In this document: piece after piece, positions 49,255-57,493 of the stretch | Layout: every line of letters starts with the position of its first letter | Numbering within the stretch: the stretch's first letter is position 1 | The notes under the pieces: generated by a model | Told to the model about the DNA's origin: nothing | Database searches by the model: none | What the model saw: only the letters and a program-made list of their open reading frames with translations | Made by a program: the position numbers and the translations under genes | DNA from: Bacillus sp. BA3 | GTDB taxonomy: Bacteria; Bacillota; Bacilli; Bacillales; DSM-1321 | Assembly: GCA_002835675.1 (NCBI GenBank) | Contig: PIZR01000015.1 | Coordinates: 1-57,493 of the forward strand | Direction of reading: 5' to 3' | Length of the DNA stretch: 57,493 nucleotides

Positions 49255-50136
49255 ATGAAGGATTATCTAATAAAGGCGTTAGGCTATGAAGGACAGGTAC
49301 GGGCCTATGCTGTTTCAACAACAGACACCGTAGGAGAAGCGCAGCGTCGCCATTATACATGGCCTACTGCTTCTGCTGCCCTTGGACGGGCTATGACGGC
49401 AGGCGTTATGATGGGCGGAATGTTAAAAGGTGAAGAAAAGCTGACGATTAAAATCGAGGGCGGTGGACCGATTGGTTCCATCCTGGTCGACAGCAATGCA
49501 AAGGGAGAAGTCCGCGGATATGTCACTCACCCGCAAACCCACTTTGATTTGAATGAGCAGGGAAAGCTGGATGTAAGGAGAGCGGTGGGTACCGATGGAT
49601 TGCTGACTGTTATTAAAGACATTGGTCTTCGTGATTACTTTTCGGGGCAAGTACCGCTTGTATCGGGAGAGTTAGGTGAAGATTTCACTTATTACTTTGT
49701 TACTTCCGAACAGGTTCCATCATCTGTGGGGGTTGGGGTTCTCGTGAATCCGGATAATTCAATTCTTGCAGCGGGTGGATTTATCATTCAGTTGATGCCG
49801 GGTACATCCGAAGATACGATTTCCAAAATCGAAAATCGACTAAGCACGATAACTCCTGTTTCCAAAATGATTCAAAGTGGCATGACTCCTGAAGAAATCC
49901 TAATCGAAATTTTAGGTGAGGGCAATGTGAATATACTAGAAAAAATGGATGTCCAATTCTCCTGTCAATGTTCCAGGGAAAGAATTGCGAATGCATTGAT
50001 TAGCCTAGGACAAGCTGAGATTCGGGATATCATTGAGACAGACGGACAAGCGGAGGCGCATTGTCATTTTTGTAATCAGACCTACCAATTCTCGAAGGAA
50101 GAACTCGAGAAATTAGAGGCAGAAACAAAAAAATAA
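49255..50136 (+). CDS. hslO: Redox-regulated chaperone Hsp33
   Basis: A holdase activated by oxidative unfolding. The 293-aa protein ends in the zinc switch with C237, C239, C270 and C273 (CQC...CHFC). The N-terminal substrate-binding core has RAMTAGVMMGGMLKGEEKLTIKI, GGPIGSILVD, TVIKDIGL-like and SGQVPLVSGELGEDFTYYF. GAAAGGAG precedes the ATG. It is 26 bases after coaX with no terminator between. Confidence 0.96.
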   Translation: MKDYLIKALGYEGQVRAYAVSTTDTVGEAQRRHYTWPTASAALGRAMTAGVMMGGMLKGEEKLTIKIEGGGPIGSILVDSNAKGEVRGYVTHPQTHFDLNEQGKLDVRRAVGTDGLLTVIKDIGLRDYFSGQVPLVSGELGEDFTYYFVTSEQVPSSVGVGVLVNPDNSILAAGGFIIQLMPGTSEDTISKIENRLSTITPVSKMIQSGMTPEEILIEILGEGNVNILEKMDVQFSCQCSRERIANALISLGQAEIRDIIETDGQAEAHCHFCNQTYQFSKEELEKLEAETKK

Positions 50137-50154
50137 TTTACGGGGGATAAGGGT

Positions 50155-51051
50155 TTGCCAAAACAAAAGCTTCGGGCGATTATTGCTGGCCTTGCCTTGT
50201 TGAACCTATTGACTATCATTATCTTTGTCATAAAACCACTTATCATTTCAAAATCCGTCATTGGGGAAGAAACGGCCGCAAAGGTTGGATCCAAGGATAT
50301 TTCCCGGGAAGCATGGATTAATGAGCTCGAAAAAAGATATGGGGAAGATGTACTTGAGGAAATGGTCGATAAAGAGGTAGTGAAACAGGCAGCTGAAAAA
50401 TACAAAGTGAAGACTTCGGATGAAGAGCTTGATCGGGAACTTAAAATGATGAAAACGATGTATGGGACTGCCGGTCAGAACCTTAATAAAAGTAACGATC
50501 AACTGAGGCAGGAAATTCAGTCGAGTCTCCTTCTCGAGAAGCTCCTCACCAAGGACGTTTCGGTTTCCGAATCGGCAATGCGGAGTCATTATGATAATAA
50601 TAAGGATATCTATAGAATTCCTACTGCTTTCCATATTTCCCATATCACCACTTCTACAAAAAAGCAGGCAGACCAAGTCATACTTGAACTGGAGAAAGGT
50701 GTCTCCTTTGATGTCTTGGCAATGGAGAAGTCCCTTGATGAATTCACTGCCAATCAAGGAGGCGACATGGGTTATATATCCCAGGATAACGAGCAAGTCT
50801 CCAAGGAATACATTGCCGCTGCCGAGAAATTGAAGGTGAAAAAGTGGAGTGATGCAATCCAAACGGAGGATGGCTGGGCCGTTCTCTACCTGCATGAAAG
50901 AATAAAGGGCAAGCAGTATGAATATGAAGAAGTTAAAGACAAGATTCACCGCCAAATAGCTCTTGAACAGATTCAGGCACCGGTCTCAGGGAAAATTTTC
51001 TGGGACGAATTTGATGTAGAATGGTTTTATGGATTGAAGGAAGAAAAGTAG
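50155..51051 (+). CDS. yacD: Parvulin-type peptidyl-prolyl isomerase, membrane-anchored (YacD)
   Basis: A PrsA/SurA-like protein of 298 aa, predicted to be anchored by one N-terminal membrane segment (about 7-28, without a lipobox cysteine) with its body outside the cell. It has a SurA_N-like helical part (about 40-135) and a parvulin domain (about 155-250; FHISHITTSTKKQADQVI, GGDMGYIS, WAVLYLHE). The role in B. subtilis is not well defined. TTG start at 50155 with GGGGGA seven bases upstream. It is 18 bases after hslO. Confidence 0.88.
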   Translation: MPKQKLRAIIAGLALLNLLTIIIFVIKPLIISKSVIGEETAAKVGSKDISREAWINELEKRYGEDVLEEMVDKEVVKQAAEKYKVKTSDEELDRELKMMKTMYGTAGQNLNKSNDQLRQEIQSSLLLEKLLTKDVSVSESAMRSHYDNNKDIYRIPTAFHISHITTSTKKQADQVILELEKGVSFDVLAMEKSLDEFTANQGGDMGYISQDNEQVSKEYIAAAEKLKVKKWSDAIQTEDGWAVLYLHERIKGKQYEYEEVKDKIHRQIALEQIQAPVSGKIFWDEFDVEWFYGLKEEK

Positions 51052-51094
51052 GTCAATGGTTGTGTGAGAAAATTTAGAATATAGTATTTAATCA

Positions 51095-51124
51095 TTGACA
51101 ATGAACTATTAAAACTGGTAACTT
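51095..51124 (+). promoter_or_regulatory. Candidate sigma-A promoter of cysK
   Basis: TTGACA (51095-51100), an 18-base spacer and TAACTT (51119-51124). CymR regulates cysK metabolism genes in B. subtilis, but I cannot identify an operator with confidence. Confidence 0.55.
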
Positions 51125-51181
51125 TAAAATTATAAAACCAATAAACATACTCGGTATTGAAATGATAAGGGAGTGGAGAAA

Positions 51182-52108
51182 ATGGCACGTATAGCTAATT
51201 CTGTAATCGATTTAATTGGACAAACACCTATTGTTAAGTTAAACAAGCTTCAAAATGAAAACAGTGCAGATATTTATTTGAAACTTGAGTATTTTAACCC
51301 AGGCAGCAGTGTAAAAGACCGTATCGCCCTTGCGATGATCGAAGCGGCAGAAAAAAATGGTACCCTTAAGCCAGGTGATACGATCATTGAACCTACAAGT
51401 GGAAATACGGGAATAGGTTTGGCGATGGTAGCTGCGGCAAAGGGCTATAAATCAATTCTGGTTATGCCGGAGACGATGAGCTTGGAACGCCGTAACTTGC
51501 TTCGCGCATATGGTGCGGAATTAGTTCTTACTCCTGGGCCTGAAGGAATGAAGGGTGCAATCGCAAAGGCGACTGAGCTGTCTAAAGAAAAAGGTTACTT
51601 CATTCCACAGCAATTCGAAAACGAAGCCAACCCTGAAGTACATCGGAACACTACAGGCCCTGAAATCGTTGAAGCCTTTGGAGATGAAGGCCTGGATGCA
51701 TTCGTTGCCGGAATCGGTACTGGCGGAACCATAACAGGTGCCGGTGAAGTCCTGCGTGAAAAATTCCCTGACATTAAAATTTACGCTGTTGAACCTGCGG
51801 ACTCTCCAGTATTATCGGGTGGTACTCCAGGACCCCATAAAATCCAAGGAATCGGAGCAGGCTTCGTTCCTAGCATTTTGAATACAGATCTCTATGACGA
51901 AATCATTCAAGTAAATACAGAGGAATCGTTTGATTATGCCCGCCGCGCAGCAAAAGAGGAAGGAATCCTTGGCGGTATCTCTTCTGGAGGCGCAATTGCA
52001 GCTGCCATTAAAGTGGCTGACAAACTGGGTAAAGGCAAAAAGGTCCTTGCCATCATACCGAGTAATGGTGAACGCTACTTAAGTACACCATTATATAACT
52101 TTGAGTAA
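51182..52108 (+). CDS. cysK: Cysteine synthase A (O-acetylserine sulfhydrylase)
   Basis: Makes cysteine from O-acetylserine and sulfide; in B. subtilis CysK also partners the repressor CymR. The 308-aa product has the PLP lysine K45 in NPGSSVKDR, PTSGNTGIGLA, the GTGGTITGAGE phosphate-binding loop and GISSGGA. GTG 51173 is in frame but overlaps the Shine-Dalgarno; ATG 51182 with GGGAG nine bases upstream gives the B. subtilis length. It shares the theme of sulfur assimilation with the ssu operon in this window. Confidence 0.97.
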   Translation: MARIANSVIDLIGQTPIVKLNKLQNENSADIYLKLEYFNPGSSVKDRIALAMIEAAEKNGTLKPGDTIIEPTSGNTGIGLAMVAAAKGYKSILVMPETMSLERRNLLRAYGAELVLTPGPEGMKGAIAKATELSKEKGYFIPQQFENEANPEVHRNTTGPEIVEAFGDEGLDAFVAGIGTGGTITGAGEVLREKFPDIKIYAVEPADSPVLSGGTPGPHKIQGIGAGFVPSILNTDLYDEIIQVNTEESFDYARRAAKEEGILGGISSGGAIAAAIKVADKLGKGKKVLAIIPSNGERYLSTPLYNFE

Positions 52109-52122
52109 GACAGACACTAAAT

Positions 52123-52160
52123 GAGAAGCGAAGTTCCTATGGGGCTTTGCTTTTCTTTTT
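52123..52160 (+). terminator. cysK terminator
   Basis: GAGAAGCGAAG...CC pairs with GG...CTTTGCTTTTC (52123-52155) with small bulges, then five T. This separates cysK from the folate genes. Confidence 0.72.
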
Positions 52161-52200
52161 GTGGCAAAGTATGCAGAAGTATCCCTGATTTTCATGGAGC

Positions 52201-52230
52201 TTGCACTATACCTATGTAAATGGGTAAACT
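52201..52230 (+). promoter_or_regulatory. Candidate sigma-A promoter of the folate operon
   Basis: TTGCAC (52201-52206), an 18-base spacer and TAAACT (52225-52230), about 39 bases before folP. Confidence 0.42.
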
Positions 52231-52268
52231 CGTATATATAGATTTCTTTAGGCGAAGGAGAACGTTGG

Positions 52269-53105
52269 ATGTCATTAGCAGGAGCACCAAAAATAAAATG
52301 CGGTTCATTTGAATTGGATTACAGCAAGAAAACCTTAATCATGGGGATTTTGAATGTTACGCCGGACTCCTTTTCGGATGGCGGAAAATATAATCGGATA
52401 GATGCTGCTTTGAAGCATGCCGAACGAATGGTCAACGATGGGGCGGATATATTGGATGTAGGCGGTGAGTCAACCCGTCCTAACTATGAGAGGATATCGG
52501 ATGAAGAGGAAATAGAGAGAGTCGCCCCAATAATTGAGGCGATATCGCGTAATATTGAGGTTCCAATATCGGTCGATACGTATAAATCAAGAGTTGCAGA
52601 AGAGGCGGTAAAGGCAGGAGCCCATATATTAAATGATATTTGGGGAGGTAAAGCTGATTCCTTGATGTCAAAGGTTGCAGCGGAATATAAAGTGCCGATT
52701 ATCTTGATGCATAACAGGGATAATATGGAGTATGGACATTTTGTCCGGGATGTACTTCAAGATTTATTCGAAAGCATCATATTGGTAAAGGATGCGGGAG
52801 TCAAGGATGAAAACATCATTCTCGATCCAGGTATTGGATTTGCGAAAGATTTAAAGTTTAATTTGGAAATGATGAGGAATCTTGATAAGCTGGTATCATT
52901 AGGTTATCCCGTGCTGCTGGCGACATCGAGAAAGTCCATGATTGGCCATGTTCTGAACCTGCCGCCTAGTGAGAGGATGGAAGGCACTGCCGCTACAATT
53001 TGCCATGGAATTCAACAAGGCTGTCAGATGGTTCGTGTACATGACGTGAAGGAAATGGCCCGGGCTGCAAAGATGATGGACGCTCTATTAGGAAAAGGTG
53101 AATGA
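52269..53105 (+). CDS. folP: Dihydropteroate synthase
   Basis: Joins 6-hydroxymethyl-dihydropterin pyrophosphate to p-aminobenzoate; the sulfonamide target (sul in B. subtilis). The 278-aa TIM barrel shows GILNVTPDSFSDGG, DGADILDVGGESTRP, DPGIGFAKDL and the C-terminal VRVHDVKEM. GAAGGAG lies upstream of the ATG. It is the first of folP-folB-folK-yazB-dusB. The pabB-pabA-pabC genes that precede it in B. subtilis are not here. Confidence 0.97.
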   Translation: MSLAGAPKIKCGSFELDYSKKTLIMGILNVTPDSFSDGGKYNRIDAALKHAERMVNDGADILDVGGESTRPNYERISDEEEIERVAPIIEAISRNIEVPISVDTYKSRVAEEAVKAGAHILNDIWGGKADSLMSKVAAEYKVPIILMHNRDNMEYGHFVRDVLQDLFESIILVKDAGVKDENIILDPGIGFAKDLKFNLEMMRNLDKLVSLGYPVLLATSRKSMIGHVLNLPPSERMEGTAATICHGIQQGCQMVRVHDVKEMARAAKMMDALLGKGE

Positions 53106-53106
53106 A

Positions 53107-53466
53107 ATGGATAAGATATATGTGAATAAGATGGAGTTTTATGGTTATCATGGAGTTTTTCCGGAAGAAACGAAGCTTGGTCAGCGGTTTAAAGTGGACT
53201 TAATCGTTCAGACTGATTTAGCCAAGGCTGGGAAGAGTGACAAGCTTGAAGACTCGATCAACTATGGCGAGTTATATGAAGTGTGTAAAAGTGTTGTTGA
53301 GGGAGAACCTTTTAAGTTAGTGGAAGCTGTCGCTGAAAAAATTGCCTCAGAACTACTTAATAAATATTCTTCCATCGAGACTTGCACCGTGAAGGTTTAT
53401 AAACCAGATCCCCCGATAGCAGGTCATTATGAGTCGGTTGCTATAGAGATTGTAAGGGGACGCTGA
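53107..53466 (+). CDS. folB: Dihydroneopterin aldolase
   Basis: Cleaves dihydroneopterin to 6-hydroxymethyl-dihydropterin and glycolaldehyde in folate synthesis. The 119-aa protein has FYGYHGVFPEETKLGQRF at the N-terminus and VKVYKPDPPIAGHYESVAIEI at the C-terminus. ATG 53107 lies one base past the folP stop with AAGGTG upstream; an in-frame GTG at 53098 overlaps that Shine-Dalgarno. Confidence 0.96.
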   Translation: MDKIYVNKMEFYGYHGVFPEETKLGQRFKVDLIVQTDLAKAGKSDKLEDSINYGELYEVCKSVVEGEPFKLVEAVAEKIASELLNKYSSIETCTVKVYKPDPPIAGHYESVAIEIVRGR

Positions 53467-53468
53467 TT

Positions 53469-53996
53469 GTGATAAATATTGCTTACCTTTCAATAGGGTC
53501 GAACTTAGGGGATCGCCTTGAAACATTCCAAAGAGCTTTCCAATTATTGTCTGAGAATCCGCATATCAAGATGATGGCCTGCTCTTCTTTATATGAAACA
53601 GACCCGATAGGATATGAAGACCAGGACTGTTTTTTAAATGCTGTTCTTAAAGTGGAAACCGATTTAGAACCCGAAGACTTACTTAACGCGTGTATGAAAA
53701 TCGAACAAGATTTAGGAAGAAAAAGGGAAATTAGGTGGGGTCCCCGGACTATAGACCTTGACATTTTGTTGTATAATCAAGAAAATATTGAGACAGAGAT
53801 TCTTTCAGTCCCGCACCCTCGTATGCACGAGAGGGCTTTTGTTATCGTGCCTTTAATGGAAGTGGACCCTGATATATCACTTCCGCAAATGGATGCACCT
53901 TTGAGCGACCTGCTTGAACAGATTTCGGATAAAGAAGGAGTTCGATTATGGAAGGTGAAAAATGGGGAAGGCGTATTCGCGCTTTTCGAAAGTTAA
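53469..53996 (+). CDS. folK: 2-amino-4-hydroxy-6-hydroxymethyldihydropteridine pyrophosphokinase
   Basis: Pyrophosphorylates hydroxymethyl-dihydropterin, supplying the FolP substrate. The 175-aa protein has the HPPK signature block (YLSIGSNLGDR near the start; WGPRTIDLDILLY; VPHPRMHERAFVIVPL). The start is GTG with GGGGAC upstream, two bases after folB. Its 3' end overlaps yazB by 49 bases. Confidence 0.96.
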   Translation: MINIAYLSIGSNLGDRLETFQRAFQLLSENPHIKMMACSSLYETDPIGYEDQDCFLNAVLKVETDLEPEDLLNACMKIEQDLGRKREIRWGPRTIDLDILLYNQENIETEILSVPHPRMHERAFVIVPLMEVDPDISLPQMDAPLSDLLEQISDKEGVRLWKVKNGEGVFALFES

Positions 53997-54160
53997 AGGG
54001 TTATACCCAGGAAGGGTTTGCGAGGGAAATAGGTGTTTCCGTTTCCTTGTTGGGAGAAGTTGAACGAGGGAACCGCAACCCTTCAGAAGCATTTTTACTG
54101 GAAGTGGCGGAAATTCTTCATGTTTCCATTGAGGAGCTTCAGCCACCTGACGATAAATGA
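53948..54160 (+). CDS. yazB: XRE-family helix-turn-helix protein YazB
   Basis: A 70-residue protein consisting of a single Cro/C1-type helix-turn-helix (about 9-63; RIRAFRKLKGYTQEGFAREI, VSLLGEVERGNRNPSEAFLL). AGAAGGAG lies upstream of an ATG inside the end of folK, giving a 49-base overlap that is conserved in Bacillus. The target genes are unknown; its place in the folate operon invites the idea of a local regulator, which is inference only. Confidence 0.92.
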   Translation: MEGEKWGRRIRAFRKLKGYTQEGFAREIGVSVSLLGEVERGNRNPSEAFLLEVAEILHVSIEELQPPDDK

Positions 54161-54182
54161 AAGAATGTTATAGGAGGTCAAC

Positions 54183-55181
54183 GTGTTAAAAATAGGCGAT
54201 ATAGAAATGAAGAATCCGGTAGTGCTGGCACCGATGGCGGGAGTCTGCAACTCGGCATTCCGCTTGACCGTCAAGGAATTTGGTGCTGGTCTTGTTTGTG
54301 CGGAGATGGTCAGTGATAAAGGAATCGTTTTACAAAATGCTAGAACGATGAATATGCTTTATATAGATGAAAGAGAAAAGCCGTTAAGCTTGCAAATCTT
54401 TGGCGGTGAAAAGAAATCTTTGGTCGAAGCTGCACAATTTGTAGATAAAAATACAAATGCTGATATCATTGATATCAATATGGGCTGCCCTGTTCCTAAA
54501 ATCACTAAATGTGATGCGGGTGCGAAGTGGCTTCTCGATCCAAATAAAATTTATGAGATGGTTTCAGCGGTGGTTGATGCCGTTGAAAAGCCGGTAACGG
54601 TTAAAATGCGCATTGGCTGGGATGATGAGCATGTTTTTGCGATTCAGAATGCTCAGGCTGTTGAACGTGCAGGCGGTAAAGCCGTTTCCATGCATGGCAG
54701 GACACGAGTTCAAATGTATGAAGGAAAAGCTAACTGGGACATAATCCGTGAAGTGAAGAAGTCGATTAATATTCCCCTTATCGGTAACGGTGATGTGGAA
54801 ACTCCACAGGATGCGGAAAGAATGCTGAAGGAAACGGGTGTTGATGGAGTCATGATCGGCCGTGCAGCCCTAGGTAACCCGTGGATGATTTACAGGACTG
54901 TAAAATATCTAGAAACCGGTCAACTTATGGATGAACCTTCAGTTCGTGAAAAGATGGACGTTTGCGTGCTTCATATGGATCGACTGATTGCGTTGAAAAA
55001 TGAAAATGTAGCAGTTCGTGAAATGCGTAAGCATGCTTCTTGGTATTTAAAGGGTGTTAAAGGAAATGCTCAGGCTCGCAAAGGAATTAATGTTTGTGAA
55101 ACAAGGGAAGATGTTGTAAATCTTCTTTATGGACTTGTTGATGATATTGAAGCGAAGCAACAAAATATCCAAATGGTCTGA
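54183..55181 (+). CDS. dusB: tRNA-dihydrouridine synthase
   Basis: An FMN-dependent enzyme that reduces uridines in tRNA D-loops (YacF). The 332-aa protein is a TIM barrel with LAPMAGVCNSAFR, the catalytic cysteine C102 in NMGCPVPK, VKMRIGWDD, MHGRTRVQMY and GVMIGRAALGNPW, plus a helical C-terminal tRNA-binding domain. The start is GTG with GGAGGTC upstream, 22 bases after yazB. Bacillus paralogues usually number two, so the DusB1/2 assignment is not certain. Confidence 0.94.
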   Translation: MLKIGDIEMKNPVVLAPMAGVCNSAFRLTVKEFGAGLVCAEMVSDKGIVLQNARTMNMLYIDEREKPLSLQIFGGEKKSLVEAAQFVDKNTNADIIDINMGCPVPKITKCDAGAKWLLDPNKIYEMVSAVVDAVEKPVTVKMRIGWDDEHVFAIQNAQAVERAGGKAVSMHGRTRVQMYEGKANWDIIREVKKSINIPLIGNGDVETPQDAERMLKETGVDGVMIGRAALGNPWMIYRTVKYLETGQLMDEPSVREKMDVCVLHMDRLIALKNENVAVREMRKHASWYLKGVKGNAQARKGINVCETREDVVNLLYGLVDDIEAKQQNIQMV

Positions 55182-55224
55182 TGTTTGACATTACCTTCCT
55201 ATTTTCCTATAATACGCTTATCTT

Positions 55225-55250
55225 AACTGCCAGTAATCCTGGCAGTTTTT
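55225..55250 (+). terminator. Terminator after dusB
   Basis: AACTGCCAG (55225-55233) and CTGGCAGTT (55239-55247), perfect 9 bp, then TTT. Confidence 0.85.
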
Positions 55251-55383
55251 ATATGTATATAAACAATGTTTTAAGATAAAAAGCTGTTGAATTCCTTTAC
55301 TTTATGTAAGAATAAATATGTATGCAAAAGAATTTTTGATTAATTATATAAGGCATTTATTAATAAAGATGGAGATGATTTTC

Positions 55384-56868
55384 GTGAGTCATGAAGAATT
55401 GAATGACCAACTGCAGGTAAGGCGCGATAAAATGCAGGCCATGATTGATAATGGACAAGACCCTTTCGGGAGCAGATTCGAACGCACACATAACACTCAG
55501 GAGATAATCAGTGCTTATGGTGGATTAGAAAAGGAAGAGCTTGAAGAAAAAGAAATTGAAGTTACGATTGCTGGCCGTGTCATGACGAAGCGCGGAAAAG
55601 GGAAAGCGGGATTTGCCCATATCCAGGATATTAGCGGCCAAATCCAAATCTATGTCCGTTTGGATAACATAGGGGAAGATTCTTACCAAATTTTCAACCA
55701 AACAGATCTTGGTGATCTCGTTGGGGTAACTGGCGTTATCTTCAAAACGAAAGTCGGGGAACTTTCCATTAAAGCTAAAGAGTATGTGTTCCTTGCTAAG
55801 GCGCTTCGCCCGTTACCTGATAAATTTCATGGCTTGAAGGACGTTGAAGAGCGCTATCGTAAACGTTATGTCGATTTAATTACAAATGAGGAAAGTAAAA
55901 ATACGTTGATCATGCGCAGTCGTATTGTACAAGCCATGAGACGGTATTTGGACGATCATGGATATCTTGAAGTGGAGACGCCGCTATTGCACTCTGTTGC
56001 TGGTGGAGCTGCTGCACGTCCTTTCCTTACTCACCATAATGCCTTGGATATGCCTTTGAATTTAAGGATCGCCATTGAACTGCACCTAAAACGCTTAATT
56101 GTCGGCGGATTGGAGAAAGTTTATGAAATTGGCCGGGTTTTCAGAAATGAAGGAGTGTCCACGCGGCACAATCCTGAATTCACATTGATCGAATTGTACG
56201 AAGCTTATGCGGATTACCAAGATATCATGAGCTTAACGGAAAACCTGATTGCCCATATAGCTCAAGAAGTTCTTGGGACGACGACCATCCAGTATGGGGA
56301 GTATGAGATAGAGTTGAAACCGGAATGGAAACGACTTCACATGGTTGACGCTGTAAAAGAATATACTGGTGTGGACTTCTGGACTGAAATGAGTAAAGAA
56401 GAAGCCCAGCAGCTTGCTAAAGAAAATGGGATTGAAGTTAAGGAATCCATGGAGTTCGGCCATATCGTAAATGAATTCTTTGAACAAAAGGTCGAAGATA
56501 AGTTAATTCAACCTACATTCATCTACGGGCATCCAGTGGAAATCTCTCCTTTAGCAAAGAAAAATCCGGAAGATTCCCGTTTCACAGATCGTTTTGAGTT
56601 ATTCATTGTAGGTAGGGAGCACGCAAATGCCTTCACTGAACTTAATGATCCCATTGATCAACGTCAACGCTTTGAAGCTCAATTGAAAGAACGAGAGCAA
56701 GGTAATGATGAAGCTCATGAAATGGATGAAGATTTCTTGGAGGCATTAGAATACGGAATGCCGCCGACAGGTGGACTGGGAATTGGTGTTGACCGTTTGG
56801 TTATGCTATTGACCAATTCTCCTTCTATACGTGACGTCCTGTTATTCCCTTTAATGAGACATCGCTAA
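55384..56868 (+). CDS. lysS: Lysyl-tRNA synthetase (class II)
   Basis: Charges tRNA-Lys with lysine. The 494-aa product has an N-terminal OB-fold anticodon domain (IEVTIAGRVMTKRGKGKAGF) and class II motifs 1-3 (QAMRRYLDDHGYLEVETP; GRVFRNEGVSTRHNPEFT; GGLGIGVDRLVM). The frame is open from 55318, but GTG 55384 with GGAGATGAT nine bases upstream starts MSHEELNDQLQVRRDKM, matching the B. subtilis protein. It lies between the dusB terminator and the next rrn operon. Confidence 0.97.
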   Translation: MSHEELNDQLQVRRDKMQAMIDNGQDPFGSRFERTHNTQEIISAYGGLEKEELEEKEIEVTIAGRVMTKRGKGKAGFAHIQDISGQIQIYVRLDNIGEDSYQIFNQTDLGDLVGVTGVIFKTKVGELSIKAKEYVFLAKALRPLPDKFHGLKDVEERYRKRYVDLITNEESKNTLIMRSRIVQAMRRYLDDHGYLEVETPLLHSVAGGAAARPFLTHHNALDMPLNLRIAIELHLKRLIVGGLEKVYEIGRVFRNEGVSTRHNPEFTLIELYEAYADYQDIMSLTENLIAHIAQEVLGTTTIQYGEYEIELKPEWKRLHMVDAVKEYTGVDFWTEMSKEEAQQLAKENGIEVKESMEFGHIVNEFFEQKVEDKLIQPTFIYGHPVEISPLAKKNPEDSRFTDRFELFIVGREHANAFTELNDPIDQRQRFEAQLKEREQGNDEAHEMDEDFLEALEYGMPPTGGLGIGVDRLVMLLTNSPSIRDVLLFPLMRHR

Positions 56869-56898
56869 TATAAGCAAAAATGAGTTTTGATTGCAGGG

Positions 56899-56965
56899 CC
56901 GAATTCGGATGGCTGGGATCATGGGCGTAGCTCTTGATCCTGGTAAGTCCAATTCGGTTTTTGTT
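56899..56965 (+). terminator. lysS terminator
   Basis: CCGAATTCGGA (56899-56909) pairs with TCCAATTCGG (56948-56957), with an inner GGATCA/TGATCC stem, followed by TTTTTG and more T. Confidence 0.82.
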
Positions 56966-57055
56966 TTTTAATTATAATTTCATGTCTTTCAATACAGTGA
57001 ATTCTAGGGTTTATAAGAAAAACAACATTATCTCAAAAAAACTTTATAAAAGGTA

Positions 57056-57084
57056 TTGCGCAGTTAACGTAATGGTGTTATATT
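57056..57084 (+). promoter_or_regulatory. rrn promoter P1 candidate
   Basis: TTGCGC (57056-57061), a 17-base spacer and TATATT (57079-57084). The stretch 56966-57055 between the lysS terminator and this promoter is AT-rich with no gene. Confidence 0.5.
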
Positions 57085-57148
57085 TATATCTGTCGTTACG
57101 AACGAGTTGCAAACAGATTACAAACTTTAAAAAGTTTTAAAAAAGTTG

Positions 57149-57177
57149 TTGACTTGCAGTAGTGAAAATGTTATTAT
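57149..57177 (+). promoter_or_regulatory. rrn promoter P2
   Basis: TTGACT (57149-57154), a 17-base spacer and TATTAT (57172-57177), with an A/T-rich UP-like block just upstream. Tandem promoters are usual for Bacillus rrn operons. Confidence 0.78.
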
Positions 57178-57200
57178 AAATAAGCTGTTCCGAAAGACAT

Positions 57201-57215
57201 TGCTCTTTGAAAACT
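57201..57215 (+). promoter_or_regulatory. rrn leader boxA-like antitermination site
   Basis: TGCTCTTTGAAAACT resembles the boxA element conserved in Bacillus rrn leaders, where the Nus factors bind to prevent premature termination. It lies about 24 bases past the P2 -10 and 76 bases before 16S. Confidence 0.7.
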
Positions 57216-57290
57216 GAACAAAACAAAGCGCCAACGTTAAATTTTAAGTGAGCACACACTATCAAAAAAGCAAATGAGCAAGTCAAACAT

Positions 57291-57493
57291 TTCTTCGGAG
57301 AGTTTGATCCTGGCTCAGGACGAACGCTGGCGGCGTGCCTAATACATGCAAGTCGAGCGAATCGATGGGAGCTTGCTCCCTGAGATTAGCGGCGGACGGG
57401 TGAGTAACACGTGGGCAACCTGCCTATAAGACTGGGATAACTTCGGGAAACCGGAGCTAATACCGGATACGTTCTTTTCTCGCATGAGAGAAG
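57291..57493 (+). rRNA. rrs: 16S ribosomal RNA, 5' end (partial)
   Basis: Starts with TTCTTCGGAGAGTTTGATCC and continues with the universal GACGAACGCTGGCGGCGTGC segment; the gene runs off the right edge. The V1-V2 part (GATGGGAGCTTGCTCCCTG; TTCTTTTCTCGCATGAGAGA) looks like the Bacillus simplex / Peribacillus group from memory. The mature 5' end is estimated. Confidence 0.96.

Noticed and set aside
50248..50955. 235-codon open frame on the minus strand opposite yacD
   Set aside because: It lies wholly antisense to a well-supported parvulin-family gene, has no ribosome-binding site or recognisable domain, and its residues follow from the codon pattern of yacD.
56934..57140. 68-codon plus-strand frame after lysS
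   Set aside because: It runs through the lysS terminator and the rrn promoter region, AT-rich, no Shine-Dalgarno.

Overview
The window is a chromosomal segment of a low-GC Gram-positive, endospore-forming member of the Bacillaceae. It lies between two ribosomal RNA operons: the 3' end of 23S plus 5S at the left edge, and promoters, leader and the 5' end of 16S at the right edge. Gene order follows the origin-proximal region of Bacillus subtilis (csfB to lysS) almost gene for gene. From memory, the visible 16S 5' segment looks like the Bacillus simplex / Peribacillus group; this is a recollection and not a search.

Layout. (1) 1-306: rRNA end and terminator. (2) 490-8242: csfB (sigma-G inhibitor Gin), a YaaO-type decarboxylase, then tmk-darA-yaaR-holB-ricT-yabA and trmN6-like/yazA/rsmI, mixing DNA replication, c-di-AMP sensing, RNA maturation and RNA modification. 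(3) 8290-8574: abrB, the only clear protein gene on the minus strand, with a consensus promoter and two Spo0A boxes. (4) 9184-15242: metG, tatD, yabE, rnmV, ksgA. (5) 15445-19682: yabG, veg, sspF, ispE, purR, ridA. (6) 19876-23152: spoVG, glmU, prs. (7) 23465-27144: an ssuA-ssuD-ssuC-ssuB aliphatic-sulfonate operon that breaks the usual prs-ctc adjacency; this is the main accessory element. (8) 27316-36797: ctc, pth, fin, mfd, spoVT, yabM, yabN/mazG. (9) 36815-39034: rqcP, yabP, yabQ, divIC, yabR. (10) 39199-39364: tRNA-Glu and tRNA-Met on the minus strand. (11) 39692-51051: spoIIE, yabS, yabT, tilS, hprT, ftsH, coaX, hslO, yacD. (12) 51182-56868: cysK, folP-folB-folK-yazB-dusB, lysS. (13) 56869-57493: terminator, rrn promoters, boxA-like leader and 16S start.

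Most genes are housekeeping (tRNA charging and modification, ribosome maturation and quality control, nucleotide, folate, cysteine and CoA synthesis, DNA repair and replication). They are interleaved with sporulation genes. Readable candidate promoters for sigma-A, B, E, F, G, H and K occur at the genes where B. subtilis knowledge predicts them.

I found no CRISPR array, prophage, transposase or clear new defence system. Items for a second look are the ssu insertion and its long hairpin leader, a pth leader with two alternative pairings, a displaced Shine-Dalgarno at yabE, a metG leader ending in a terminator-like hairpin, an uncharacterised minus-strand ORF in the enlarged spoVG-glmU gap, and the absence of the pab genes from the folate cluster.
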